Part shown: piece after piece, positions 8,809 to 17,566 of the stretch | Position numbering within the stretch: the first letter of the stretch is position 1 | How the letters are laid out: every line of letters begins with the position of its first letter | NCBI RefSeq assembly: GCF_005116575.1 | Contig: NZ_SWCN01000004.1 | Coordinates: 186,001-250,000 of the forward strand | Reading direction: 5' to 3' | DNA length: 64,000 nucleotides | From: Desulforhopalus sp. IMCC35007 | Lineage (GTDB): Bacteria; Desulfobacterota; Desulfobulbia; Desulfobulbales; Desulfocapsaceae | Position numbers and translations under genes: made by a program | The notes under the pieces: model-generated | Databases searched by the model: none | What the model saw: only the letters and a program-made list of their open reading frames with translations | Told to the model about the DNA's origin: nothing

Positions 8809-10095
8809 ATGGACAATAGTTACCTTCTTATATTTGCCCTGCTACTGGGTTGCCTTGCCACAACAGTACCAGTTTTTATGTCCCTGTTTTTCACAGGTAC
8901 CGTGGGTCTTGTCTTTCTGGTTGGTATTGATCCTCAGATTGTCATTGAAGTACTCTATCGGAGCATGGACAAATTCGCCCTGGTGGTGGTTATGTTCTTT
9001 GTACTCTGCGGCAACATCATGACAACCGGCTCCATCGTTGCAAAACTGATAAAAACGGCAAACGTCATGGTCGGTTTTCTCCCGGGCGGACTTGCCATGG
9101 CAGGCGTACTTGCCTGTGGTTTTTTTGGTGCTATCTCCGGTTCAACCGTTGCAACCGTTGTTGCCATTGGCGGCTTTATGATTCCCGCCCTGATTGAAAA
9201 CGGTTATGACGAGGATTTTTCCGTGGGTATTATGACAACTGCTCCTATTCTTGGCGTCATCATCCCCCCCTCAATCGCCATGATACTCTATGCAATGGTG
9301 AGCAATGACCAGCTTGAGGCCTTGTTTCTCACAGGGTTTCTTCCTGGAGTGCTCATCATGATTGCCATGAGCCTCTATGCGTACGTCGCCTGTAAAAAGA
9401 TGGGTATGCAAAAGCGGCCCAAACCTGATCTTTCAGAAATCATTGCGGTTTTAAAGGAAAGTATCTGGGCCCTGATGCTGCCAGTCCTGATCTTTGGTGG
9501 CATCTACTCCGGCCTCTTTACCGCCAACGAAGCGGCGGTAGTTGCCTGTTTTTACGCTTTTTTCGTAGAGATCTTTTTACATAAGGATATGAAATTCACC
9601 GATGTAAAAAAGGTGATTATCTCCTCTGCACTCACTTCCGCCACCCTGCTTATCATTGTGGCCGGGGCTTCAGTGTTCGGCGAGTACCTGACCTTTGAGC
9701 AGATCCCCGGTAAAATTGCAGCGGTTGTTGTGGAGAATATTTCATCCCCATGGGTCTTCTTGCTGGCTGTAAATATCCTGCTGCTGTTTATCGGTATGTT
9801 CATGGATATCATCTCCGCAACCCTCATTCTCACTCCCATCTTTTTGCCGCTTCTCGGAAAATTTGGTATCGACACCATGCACTTTGGTCTGATTATGACC
9901 ATTAATCTGGGCATTGGTTACTGCACACCACCCCTTGGTGTCAGCCTTTATATCTCAGGGGCAACTGTTGATCGGGACATCGTCTATGTCACCAGGGCAG
10001 TAATACCGTTTTTAGTCATCCAGGTGATCATTCTTTTTGTCCTGACCTTTATGCCAGACATCGTATTACTGTTACCACGCCTGGTTTACGGTTAA
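8809..10095 (+). CDS. dctM: TRAP transporter large permease (DctM family)
   Basis: The 428-residue inner-membrane protein has about 12 hydrophobic segments and is the transport channel subunit. Family signatures include GSTVATVVAIGGFMIPAL, APILGVIIPPSIAMILYA, YSGLFTANEAAVVA and, near the end, GIGYCTPPLGVSLY. Length is typical. Start codon ATG lies just after the dctQ stop, with TAGG upstream. A terminator follows, so the locus ends here. The substrate cannot be fixed from sequence; both nearby DctP proteins could feed this permease. Confidence 0.95.
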   Translation: MDNSYLLIFALLLGCLATTVPVFMSLFFTGTVGLVFLVGIDPQIVIEVLYRSMDKFALVVVMFFVLCGNIMTTGSIVAKLIKTANVMVGFLPGGLAMAGVLACGFFGAISGSTVATVVAIGGFMIPALIENGYDEDFSVGIMTTAPILGVIIPPSIAMILYAMVSNDQLEALFLTGFLPGVLIMIAMSLYAYVACKKMGMQKRPKPDLSEIIAVLKESIWALMLPVLIFGGIYSGLFTANEAAVVACFYAFFVEIFLHKDMKFTDVKKVIISSALTSATLLIIVAGASVFGEYLTFEQIPGKIAAVVVENISSPWVFLLAVNILLLFIGMFMDIISATLILTPIFLPLLGKFGIDTMHFGLIMTINLGIGYCTPPLGVSLYISGATVDRDIVYVTRAVIPFLVIQVIILFVLTFMPDIVLLLPRLVYG

Positions 10096-10133
10096 GTCAC
10101 CGAAAATTGGTATCACAATAGACAATATCCCAG

Positions 10134-10179
10134 GCCCTGCTCAACAATTCCATTGCATCATATTGAGCGGGGCTTTATT
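10134..10179 (+). terminator. Terminator of dctQM
   Basis: GCCCTGCTCAA (10134-10144) pairs with TTGAGCGGGGC (10163-10173) with one wobble, followed by TTTATT. It sits 38 bases after the dctM stop. Confidence 0.7.
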
Positions 10180-10342
10180 CTACCCTCAATAACGGGGACA
10201 AGCACCTTCAGGTCATTCATTTTTCAAACCCAGGAAACAAATAGCGAATGTACTAAAATACAGATAATTTTTCAGCACAGGCGTTGACCCTGTTCTCTTT
10301 TGGGTCACACACCCCTTGATTGTTCACAAACAGGGAGGAGAG

Positions 10343-11473
10343 ATGGCTAGGAAAAGGATTGGTGTTTTAACAGGAGGCTCAGGTCTTATTGGCGGCACTA
10401 TCGTTAATTACTACAAGACCTACCATGCCGAAACGGTTGATATCCGAGCCCCAAGCAGCAAAAAACTCTCCCTGAGAGAAGAGTCCGATATTCGCAGATA
10501 TCTTCTGGAAGTTCGCCCGGATTTTGTTATCAATACGGCAATGGCCAACCTCGGCTCTGATGGACAACTCTCCTATGAAGTCAACTACAAAGGCCCCGTA
10601 AATCTTGGCAGGGCAACTAGTGCTCTGAACATCCCTTTTATCCATATCAGCTCGGCTGCAGCGCTTCCTCCCGGAGTCGACCTGAAAGAAGACCAGGCCC
10701 TTCCCCTCAAGCCTTCGTTAAGTAACTACGCAAAATCAAAACTAATGACCGAAGCCACTCTGAAGTTAATGGGCCAGGAAAACAATCTTGACTACACATG
10801 CATTCGACTGGCTATCGCCTATGGTGCCCATGATCACAAAATTCAGGGCTTTCACCGATTGCTTTTCGCCGTGGCTGACGAGGCAATCCCATTACTCTTC
10901 ACCAAACCAAATACCCTGCATTCCTATACGAACGCCAGAAAACTGCCCCACTTCATCCATCATATACTTGCCAACAGGCAGGAGTTTACTGGCCAGATCT
11001 ACCATTTCGTAGATAAAAACCCGGTGGATCTTGCAACCCTTATTTTAACCATAAAATCTTATCTTAATCTTGATCGTCCCAGAGAAATATATGTGCCTTT
11101 CTGGGTTGCAAACTACGGGAAAAAAGTCATCGAGCTGGTCCTGGCTGCGGTTCGAAAAATGGGTATACAGGCAGCAATTCCTCCGGAGTTAATGTTTCTG
11201 GACAACCTCTACAACCCTCAGGTACTTTCTAATGAAAAGCTCAATGCCTCCTCTTTTGTCGATCCCATGCCGGAAGAGACCATCTTCACCCGTCTGCCTG
11301 AACTCGTCATTTATTATCTGTCTCGCTGGACCCATGAAAACCTGATAACAACCTTTAAAGACATTCTTGATGAACCATCGGTTGCGGATATTTTTGCCCA
11401 AGACCCGGAACGACTGCTTGAACTGGTTCATAAACAGGGTCTCCATCCTTTTAAAGACATGGGCAACCCATAA
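10343..11473 (+). CDS. RmlD-like NAD(P)-dependent sugar-nucleotide reductase/epimerase
   Basis: The 376-residue protein is an extended short-chain dehydrogenase. The Rossmann motif GGSGLIGG lies near residues 11-18, a D/E-rich cofactor acidic residue follows, and the catalytic Tyr-x-x-x-Lys appears as NYAKSK. The segment FVINTAMANLGSDGQLSYEVNY resembles dTDP-4-dehydrorhamnose reductases, but about 100 extra C-terminal residues have no clear assignment. I chose the ATG at 10343 because GGAGGAG lies directly upstream. It is isolated rather than in a polysaccharide cluster, so substrate is unknown. Confidence 0.8.
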   Translation: MARKRIGVLTGGSGLIGGTIVNYYKTYHAETVDIRAPSSKKLSLREESDIRRYLLEVRPDFVINTAMANLGSDGQLSYEVNYKGPVNLGRATSALNIPFIHISSAAALPPGVDLKEDQALPLKPSLSNYAKSKLMTEATLKLMGQENNLDYTCIRLAIAYGAHDHKIQGFHRLLFAVADEAIPLLFTKPNTLHSYTNARKLPHFIHHILANRQEFTGQIYHFVDKNPVDLATLILTIKSYLNLDRPREIYVPFWVANYGKKVIELVLAAVRKMGIQAAIPPELMFLDNLYNPQVLSNEKLNASSFVDPMPEETIFTRLPELVIYYLSRWTHENLITTFKDILDEPSVADIFAQDPERLLELVHKQGLHPFKDMGNP

Positions 11474-11604
11474 CAGGCCCGCAAATATCGATTTCAGCTA
11501 TCCCGTGCATTATTTAGTTGATATAATGAGGTAAGGCATCAATAGTAGAAAGGAAGCACAGAAGAGCATAAACTCCGACTGAAGAAACATCAGGAGATAC
11601 AATC

Positions 11605-12033
11605 ATGGATCCTAAAATACTTGTTCCCATTGACGACTCACCTACCTCGAAGGCTACCATTGAGTCAATTATCAAGCTCAAAGATCGTTTTTCCAAAAGC
11701 CTCACCCTGCTCTATGTCATTAATAATGATCAACTGGCCTATAGAATGATTCCTGACTTTCAGGTCGAAATGGTCAAGAAAAATGCCACGAAGGCAGGAA
11801 ATCTTCTTTTAGATCGAACAAACCAAAAGCTGGCTGATGCGGGCTTTATCTGTGAACGTATTCTGGAATTCGGCGACCCACGATCAATCATTGCTCACAC
11901 GGCCAACAGTCAGGGCTTTCAACTGCTGGTCATTGGACGACACGAAGGCGGTGGTGAGATACGAGACGTCCTCTTTGGATCCGTTGCAAACCACGTCCTC
12001 CATAATGTGGCTTGCCCTGTCCTGCTTTTTTAA
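11605..12033 (+). CDS. Universal stress protein, UspA family
   Basis: The 142-residue single-domain protein starts with the first strand KILVPIDDSPTSK and ends with the ATP-binding signature G-x2-G-x9-G-S seen in GRHEGGGEIRDVLFGS, followed by HNVACPVLLF. This favours an ATP-binding UspA subclass. AGGAG lies 7 bases before the ATG. It is monocistronic and cytoplasmic; its precise role is unknown. Confidence 0.92.
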   Translation: MDPKILVPIDDSPTSKATIESIIKLKDRFSKSLTLLYVINNDQLAYRMIPDFQVEMVKKNATKAGNLLLDRTNQKLADAGFICERILEFGDPRSIIAHTANSQGFQLLVIGRHEGGGEIRDVLFGSVANHVLHNVACPVLLF

Positions 12034-12140
12034 TATTTATCAGGGAGATAATGGTCCTGCTGCAATGGGATTGAAATGTGCATCATCAAAACCCGCAGTT
12101 ACATCGAAGAAATGGCCCCAGAACAGCGGGTAAACGTCTC

Positions 12141-12332
12141 TTAGGATATATCGTCCAGCTCCCCGGCTACTTCCTCGGGGACTTTCTTTTTCCCCCTGCT
12201 CTCAAGAGGGTTAAACATAAAATATATGAATCTCCAAAAGAGATATAGTGCCAGCGTTATAAGGGGAATCAGGATATAAATAACGAGTGGAGCAAACCAG
12301 ATAGAAACAATGTTATCGGTAATAAATGACAT
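12141..12332 (-). CDS. Small membrane protein, unknown function
   Basis: A 63-residue protein with one long hydrophobic segment (about residues 12-40) followed by a charged cytoplasmic-type tail rich in Lys and Glu/Asp. I chose the ATG at 12332 because GGAGG lies exactly 5 bases upstream, which strongly supports translation; an upstream in-frame ATG lacks such a site. It faces the universal stress gene convergently. I do not recognise the family. Confidence 0.65.
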   Translation of the reverse strand: MSFITDNIVSIWFAPLVIYILIPLITLALYLFWRFIYFMFNPLESRGKKKVPEEVAGELDDIS

Positions 12333-12709
12333 GTGAGCCTCCATATCATAGAGAGCTATCCGTGCCGGATCAATGCACGTCGTCGTACCATACCAGGGGA
12401 AAAATTCAGAGCGAAAGCTGGTTGTGCCGGGAGATCACTGTAAGGCTTTTTATTTTAGGATATCACAATTAGCATGAAGGAACAATTGATATAAACGCCT
12501 AAACCTTCCATAGGTAACAATACCTATCTCAATGTCTTATCGTATTTTTTCGCAATATCACCCTGAAACATTGTTCTTTTGTTCTCCTTAAAAGACTTCT
12601 TATTTCGAACACTTCTTTCAATCAATTGGTGTTGATATTGCCAAATAGCTACGATATGATGCAGGCAATGGAGTTATTAACATCACCTCTAAAATTCTAC
12701 TTTTTTCCA
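12333..12709. other. Intergenic region, no gene seen
   Basis: These 377 bases separate a minus-strand small gene from a plus-strand cyclotransferase-like gene, so they hold divergent promoters. I found no confident promoter, RNA or terminator. A TTG-initiated upstream extension of the next gene exists (from 12626) but lacks a ribosome binding site. Confidence 0.4.
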
Positions 12710-13129
12710 ATGACAATGAGCAACTTATTCACATATGGTTCACTGATGTGTGCTGATATCATGTATCAGGTTTCAGGCCAGCAGCCGATCCACCAGGCCG
12801 CCTATCTCGACGATTATTTCTGTTCACAAATGCACGATGAAACCTATCCCGGCATAGCGCCATCAGACGGGAACAGAGTAAAGGGGGTGCTCTATTTAAA
12901 TCTGGATCATTTAGCTCTGAGCCGGTTAGACTCATTTGAAGGAGAATATTACGAACGTAAAGAAGTCAGCGTGTTGACGGAATCCTGCGGCCAGGTCCTG
13001 GCCATGGCCTACATTATCAAGCCGCAATTCAGGCATTTAATGACGGGGACGCCATGGAACTACGAACAATTTCTCCATACCGGCAAAAGACAATTCGAAA
13101 TGAATTATCTAGGCTTTACCAGAATATAG
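12710..13129 (+). CDS. Gamma-glutamylcyclotransferase-like (AIG2-like) protein
   Basis: The 139-residue protein begins with the family signature LFTYGSLM and contains VKGVLYLNL and LDSFEGEYYERKEV, where the glutamate of FEGEYY is the expected catalytic acid. Members release 5-oxoproline from gamma-glutamyl peptides or gamma-glutamylamines. The ATG at 12710 (or 12716) places the YGSLM motif at the usual distance from the N-terminus; neither has a strong ribosome binding site. The gene borders a region of decayed sequences on its right. Confidence 0.78.
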   Translation: MTMSNLFTYGSLMCADIMYQVSGQQPIHQAAYLDDYFCSQMHDETYPGIAPSDGNRVKGVLYLNLDHLALSRLDSFEGEYYERKEVSVLTESCGQVLAMAYIIKPQFRHLMTGTPWNYEQFLHTGKRQFEMNYLGFTRI

Positions 13130-13180
13130 CAGCCACAAGCCCCCAATCATGGTCAGATTTTTAAAAATCATAGGGAAAAT

Positions 13181-13299
13181 ATCCCTGTAGTTGATGACGA
13201 TATTATGCTCTGCAACAAACTGGAAGACAGCCACCTGTTGATATCGTTTTACTCGATGTTGAACTTCCCGGTGGCAATGAGGTTGTTACAAACATGCCT
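13181..13299 (+). pseudogene. Remnant of a response-regulator receiver domain
   Basis: Two short segments in different frames read like a receiver domain. PVVDDDIMLCNKLE (from about 13184) resembles the acidic pocket at the N-terminus, and VDIVLLDVELPGGNEVV (13237 onward) resembles the phosphorylation-site strand. They are closer together than in an intact receiver and need a frameshift, so the gene is broken and partly deleted. The following 400 bases contain only short open segments that I cannot identify, for example one ending GTTGLGYVRGHAL before a stop near 13664. Confidence 0.45.
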
Positions 13300-13700
13300 C
13301 CGTTTTTTGAAGGAGCACAACCCGGAGGCTATTACAGAATGTGCGGATAGCCAAACAATCGCTACAATGATCGTGCCGTTATCTACCCTGCCGGCGAATA
13401 TCGTCACACTTAAAAAATGGACCCGGTAAAGGATGTTTTGCATGGCTCAAATGGCTTAAGAGTGACTGGTTTCAGCTGGTGGCGTCTGCTAAAAACGGTA
13501 GGGTGGCAGGCAACTATCTTTTTTCAGGACTGACTTCCGGCTTGAAGGTTGATGGTGGCTTAAGTTGTCAGGGCAATACTTGCAGGTACCTTCGTCAGGC
13601 TTGATGTGGCCCATCCCGATGAAGGCACCACGGGCCTGGGTTATGTTCGGGGCCACGCATTGTAACACCCTTCCTCATTACTGGCTGTAGTCTGTAAAAC

Positions 13701-13747
13701 GAAAAAGCCCCAACCCCAGCTTATGAAGACATCCGGGGAATGGGGCC
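13701..13747 (-). terminator. Terminator of the iorA-paaK operon
   Basis: On the minus strand a GC-rich stem GCCCCATTCCCC / GGGGTTGGGGC is followed by TTTTTCGTTTT. It begins 25 bases after the stop of the last paaK copy, so it ends the whole aryl-acid operon. Confidence 0.85.
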
Positions 13748-13771
13748 TAGCATCACGCTTTAGAGATGCTT

Positions 13772-15070
13772 TTACAATTTTCGTTTGTCTATAACCCGGG
13801 CACCTTTGCCGTTAAAACGTTCAAGTGTTCTCTCTTCAACAAGCTGAATATTCACTCCTATGCCAAGCTCAGACGCCATTCTCTTTCTTATGGAATCGAC
13901 AAAAGCTCGCTGCTTTCTCATTTCATCGAAGAAAATGGACTCGACAACCTCCACCATAACAGTCAGCTTATCCTCATTGTTTTCCCGCTCAACGATAAGT
14001 CTATAGTGCGGCTCCGTTCCTTCAATCTCAAAGAGCACCGCCTCTATCTGGGTAGGAAAGACATTGACCCCTTTGATGATCAACATATCGTCTGAACGGC
14101 CCATCATTCGTGAAACTCTTGTGAAGGTACGACCGCAGGGACAAGGCTCCGGCAAACGCCTGGTGAGATCGCGGGTGCGGTATCTGATCACCGGAAACGC
14201 TTCCTTGGTAAGGGTGGTAATCACCAGTTCCCCGACCTCCCCCGGTTTTACCGGTTCCAGCGTATCGGGGTCGAGTATTTCAATCAGAAAATGATCTTCA
14301 TTGACATGCAGACCGTTACACTCACCACATTCACCGGCCACTCCCGGTCCCATAACCTCAGACAGGCCATAGTTATCCGTTGCACGTATACCAAGACGTT
14401 CATTGATCTCCTGACGCATGGCCTCGGACCAGGGCTCGGCCCCAAAAAGGCCATAGCGTAACGATAGCCCATTGGGATTAATCCCCATATCCATCATCAC
14501 ATCGGCCATTTTAAGGGCATAGGACGGGGTGCAGACCAAAGCAGTTGTTTTGAAATCCTGCATAATCTGTATCTGCCGCTTGGTATTACCGGCGGAAATT
14601 GGAATCACCGAGGCTCCCAGTCTCTCCGCACCATAGTGGAGGCCGAAACCTCCAGTAAAGAGCCCGTAGCCAAAGGCGATTTGGATGACATCATCGGGTG
14701 TGACTCCCGCACCACAGAGAATGCGCGCCACCAGATTGGACCAGAGAATAATATCCTTTCTGCTGTAACCAACAACTGTTGCCATTCCGGTGGTACCTGA
14801 CGAGGAATGGACCCGAACCACATCTCGCAGGGGTACTGCAAAAAGTCCGTAAGGATAATTATCCCTCAAGTCCTGTTTGAGGGTAAAAGGATAATCCCTG
14901 ATCCCATCCAGCGAGTTAAGTTTGTCTGGGTTGAGATGTAACTCGTTAAACTTATTCCTGTAAAACGGTACATTCGTTGCGACTCTTTTCAGGGTTGTCT
15001 GCAATCGTTCCAGCTGTAAGGCCTGCAAGTCAGACCGGGACATACACTCTTGTTCTTTTTGCCAATACAT
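13772..15070 (-). CDS. paaK: Phenylacetate-CoA ligase family protein (second copy)
   Basis: The 432-residue adenylate-forming enzyme links an aryl acid to coenzyme A with ATP, giving AMP and pyrophosphate, or runs the reverse. The phosphate-binding loop is HSSSGTTGMATVVGY (His88 to about residue 102), where a Met replaces the Lys seen in the upstream paralogue. [16 protein letters not shown] and the YRTRDLTRR hinge follow, then the C-terminal subdomain with DDMLIIKGVNVFPTQIE. It is the last gene of iorA-iorB-paaK-ACT-paaK and is closely similar to the copy at 15661-16971. The ribosome binding site is weak. It probably handles a different arylacetate from its paralogue; that is inference. Confidence 0.92.
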   Translation of the reverse strand: MYWQKEQECMSRSDLQALQLERLQTTLKRVATNVPFYRNKFNELHLNPDKLNSLDGIRDYPFTLKQDLRDNYPYGLFAVPLRDVVRVHSSSGTTGMATVVGYSRKDIILWSNLVARILCGAGVTPDDVIQIAFGYGLFTGGFGLHYGAERLGASVIPISAGNTKRQIQIMQDFKTTALVCTPSYALKMADVMMDMGINPNGLSLRYGLFGAEPWSEAMRQEINERLGIRATDNYGLSEVMGPGVAGECGECNGLHVNEDHFLIEILDPDTLEPVKPGEVGELVITTLTKEAFPVIRYRTRDLTRRLPEPCPCGRTFTRVSRMMGRSDDMLIIKGVNVFPTQIEAVLFEIEGTEPHYRLIVERENNEDKLTVMVEVVESIFFDEMRKQRAFVDSIRKRMASELGIGVNIQLVEERTLERFNGKGARVIDKRKL

Positions 15071-15143
15071 ACCATCTCAATGTTCAGAATATTATGGTCA
15101 GTCAACCGGTTATACTATAGCGCCAAAGAAATCTGAGTCTTTT

Positions 15144-15575
15144 TTACAAAGCGCAGATCTGCTCCCGTGTGAGGATTGTAAAACCATCTTTCTGCAGGGT
15201 CTCAATGGCTTCATCCATTTTTTCAAAACGGAAAATCAACACTGCATTCTCCCCCGTTTTATTGACAAAAGCATACATATACTCAACATTGATACTGGCA
15301 TTTTTAATACTTTTCAACACCTTGGCAAGGCCACCGGTTTTGTCATCAACTTCAACAGCAATCACACTGGTCTTACCGACAGTAAAACCATTATCCTTCA
15401 ATACTTCTTTGGCTTTCTCCACCTTATCAACAATGAGGCGAAGGATGCCAAAATCAGCAGTATCTGCTACTGAAAGTGCGCGAATATTAATGTTGTTTTC
15501 CGCAAGAACAGCTGTAATTTCTGCAAGTCTTCCTGATTTGTTTTCCAAGAATACGGCTATTTGTTCTACGAGCAT
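15144..15575 (-). CDS. Tandem ACT-domain protein
   Basis: The 143-residue protein is two ACT domains: about residues 1-68 ([20 protein letters not shown]) and 70-140 ([20 protein letters not shown]). ACT pairs bind amino acids and regulate enzymes. Its position between two paaK genes and behind iorAB suggests it senses an aromatic amino acid or a related acid for this pathway. The same arrangement of a small ACT protein beside paaK and ior genes is known in anaerobes. AAGGAG lies 6 bases before the ATG. Confidence 0.9.
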   Translation of the reverse strand: MLVEQIAVFLENKSGRLAEITAVLAENNINIRALSVADTADFGILRLIVDKVEKAKEVLKDNGFTVGKTSVIAVEVDDKTGGLAKVLKSIKNASINVEYMYAFVNKTGENAVLIFRFEKMDEAIETLQKDGFTILTREQICAL

Positions 15576-15660
15576 AATGTTCTCCTTTTCTTTGTACCCT
15601 AGAAAATCATCTGCAATCGGTGATTTGCTTAAATAATTGAATGATTTTGTTCAAGCGGGA

Positions 15661-16971
15661 TTAGATTTTTCGATTGTCAATTACCCGCTGCGCTTTTCCT
15701 TCACTACGCTGGATAGTCTTAGGTTCTACAAGCTTCACCTTGCAGGTAACGCCAAGGAGGTCTTTGATTTCCTTCTGGATATACTTACTTAAATTTTCCA
15801 GTATCCGGATCTCATCGGAAAAAACGCCCTCACTCACCTCCACCTGTACCTGCATTGTATCGAGGTTTCCTTCCCGATCAACAACAATCTGATAATGGGG
15901 CTCAACCCCATCAATACCCATGAGCACATTTTCAACCTGGGAAGGAAAGACATTCACCCCGCGAATAATCAGCATGTCATCGGTGCGCCCTGTCACTTTC
16001 TCCATCCTCACAAGGGTTCTGCCGCATTCACACTGGTCGTAGATCAGACGGGAGATATCTTTTGTGCGGTAGCGAATAATCGGAAAGGCCTCTTTTGTAA
16101 GCGTGGTAAAAACCAGCTCGCCTTTTTCCCCTGGTGGCAAGACTTCTCCGGTATCAGGATCGATAATTTCGGGGAGGAAATGATCTTCAAAGATATGCAT
16201 TCCGCGGTCTGTAAGCAGACATTCCTGGGCAACACCCGGCCCCATGACCTCGGAAAGACCGTAGATATCGGTGGCTTTGAGGTTTAATTTACGTTCCACC
16301 TCTTCGCGCATGTTCTCACTCCAGGGCTCGGCTCCAAAGATACCGACCCGCAGTGAGAGGGATTTGGGATCAACATTCATCGAATCCATTGCGTCGGCAA
16401 GGTTCAACGCATAGGACGGAGTAGAAAGCAGTACAGTAGAGCCAAAATCCTTCATGATGGTGATCTGCCGCTTGGAGTTGCCACCCGATACAGGGATAGC
16501 TGTTGCTCCGAGACGCTCAATCCCGTAATGGGCGCCTAAGCCACCTGTGAAAAGACCATAGCCGTAGGCATTATGAATCATGTCCCCTTTTGTGGCTCCC
16601 GCACAACACAGAGCCCGGGCCATGACATTGGACCAGGTCGTAATGTCTTTTGCCGTATAGCCAACAACAGTTGGTTTACCTGTCGTCCCTGAAGAGGCAT
16701 GGACCCGAACCACTTCATCGAGAGGAACCGTAAACAGCCCAAAGGGATAGTTGTCCCGCAAATCATCTTTTACCGTGAATGGTAATTTTGAGAGATCTGC
16801 CAGACTTTTAATGTCTTCAGGCCTGACCCCGGCCTCATCCATTTTCCGTTTATAGGGCTTAACGGTTTTATACACCCGTGCAACCAGATGCTGTAATCGT
16901 CTTAACTGAATAGACTCAAGACCTACTCGAGGCAGGGTCTCAATTTCCTCTTCCCAATACGTAACAGTCAT
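15661..16971 (-). CDS. paaK: Phenylacetate-CoA ligase (first copy)
   Basis: The 436-residue adenylate-forming ligase has [17 protein letters not shown] (His91 onward), [24 protein letters not shown] and [17 protein letters not shown] in the order expected of PaaK. It activates phenylacetate or related arylacetates; next to iorAB it may instead conserve energy from arylacetyl-CoA. Its start lies 13 bases downstream of the iorB stop, so the two are tightly linked. Unlike its paralogue at 13772-15070, it keeps the Lys after GTTG. Confidence 0.95.
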   Translation of the reverse strand: MTVTYWEEEIETLPRVGLESIQLRRLQHLVARVYKTVKPYKRKMDEAGVRPEDIKSLADLSKLPFTVKDDLRDNYPFGLFTVPLDEVVRVHASSGTTGKPTVVGYTAKDITTWSNVMARALCCAGATKGDMIHNAYGYGLFTGGLGAHYGIERLGATAIPVSGGNSKRQITIMKDFGSTVLLSTPSYALNLADAMDSMNVDPKSLSLRVGIFGAEPWSENMREEVERKLNLKATDIYGLSEVMGPGVAQECLLTDRGMHIFEDHFLPEIIDPDTGEVLPPGEKGELVFTTLTKEAFPIIRYRTKDISRLIYDQCECGRTLVRMEKVTGRTDDMLIIRGVNVFPSQVENVLMGIDGVEPHYQIVVDREGNLDTMQVQVEVSEGVFSDEIRILENLSKYIQKEIKDLLGVTCKVKLVEPKTIQRSEGKAQRVIDNRKI

Positions 16972-16984
16972 ATCATCCTCTTGA

Positions 16985-17566
16985 TTATTCGCTGACCTTT
17001 CTTCCTGCGGCGAAGGCTTTCAGATTTACATCAATATATTTTTCCGGAACATGGTGACGTATAATGTCTTCAAAATTGGCGACATCTACGGGCAAGAAGG
17101 CAGACAGCGCCCCAACCATAACCACATTGGCTGTGCGGACTTCACCCACTTCACGGGCGATATCAAAGGCATCCACCGGAACCACCACAATTTCTCTTTC
17201 ACGTAAATGATCGAGGACGTCTTCAGGATACTCGGCCTGGCCGGTTGCAACTGCGGGAGGAAGAATTTTCTGAGTATTGACCACAACCTTGCTGCCCTTA
17301 TGCAGATAGGGAAGGTAGCGAACCGCTTCCATCATCTCAAAGGCCACCTGGATGTCGGCACCGCCTGGTTCGATCAAGGGAGAATAGACTTTTTTCCCAT
17401 ACCGCAACTGGGCCGTCACCGAACCTCCCCGTTGAGCCATCCCGTGTACTTCACTTTTTTTTGCATCGTATCCCGCTGCTAAAAGGCTGTATACGGTCAA
17501 CTCACTGGCGAGTAAAATGCCCTGTCCACCAACCCCTGAAAAGAGGATGTTTCCTGTATCTTTCAT
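16985..17566 (-). CDS. iorB: Indolepyruvate:ferredoxin oxidoreductase, beta subunit
   Basis: The 193-residue protein is the gamma/delta-type subunit of 2-oxoacid:ferredoxin oxidoreductases. It begins with the nucleotide-fold motif [18 protein letters not shown] and has [20 protein letters not shown]. With IorA it oxidatively decarboxylates aryl pyruvates made from Trp, Phe and Tyr to aryl-acetyl-CoA, reducing ferredoxin. Its ATG overlaps the iorA stop (TAATG), so the two are translationally coupled. GGAGAGGG lies just upstream, inside iorA. Confidence 0.95.
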   Translation of the reverse strand: MKDTGNILFSGVGGQGILLASELTVYSLLAAGYDAKKSEVHGMAQRGGSVTAQLRYGKKVYSPLIEPGGADIQVAFEMMEAVRYLPYLHKGSKVVVNTQKILPPAVATGQAEYPEDVLDHLREREIVVVPVDAFDIAREVGEVRTANVVMVGALSAFLPVDVANFEDIIRHHVPEKYIDVNLKAFAAGRKVSE

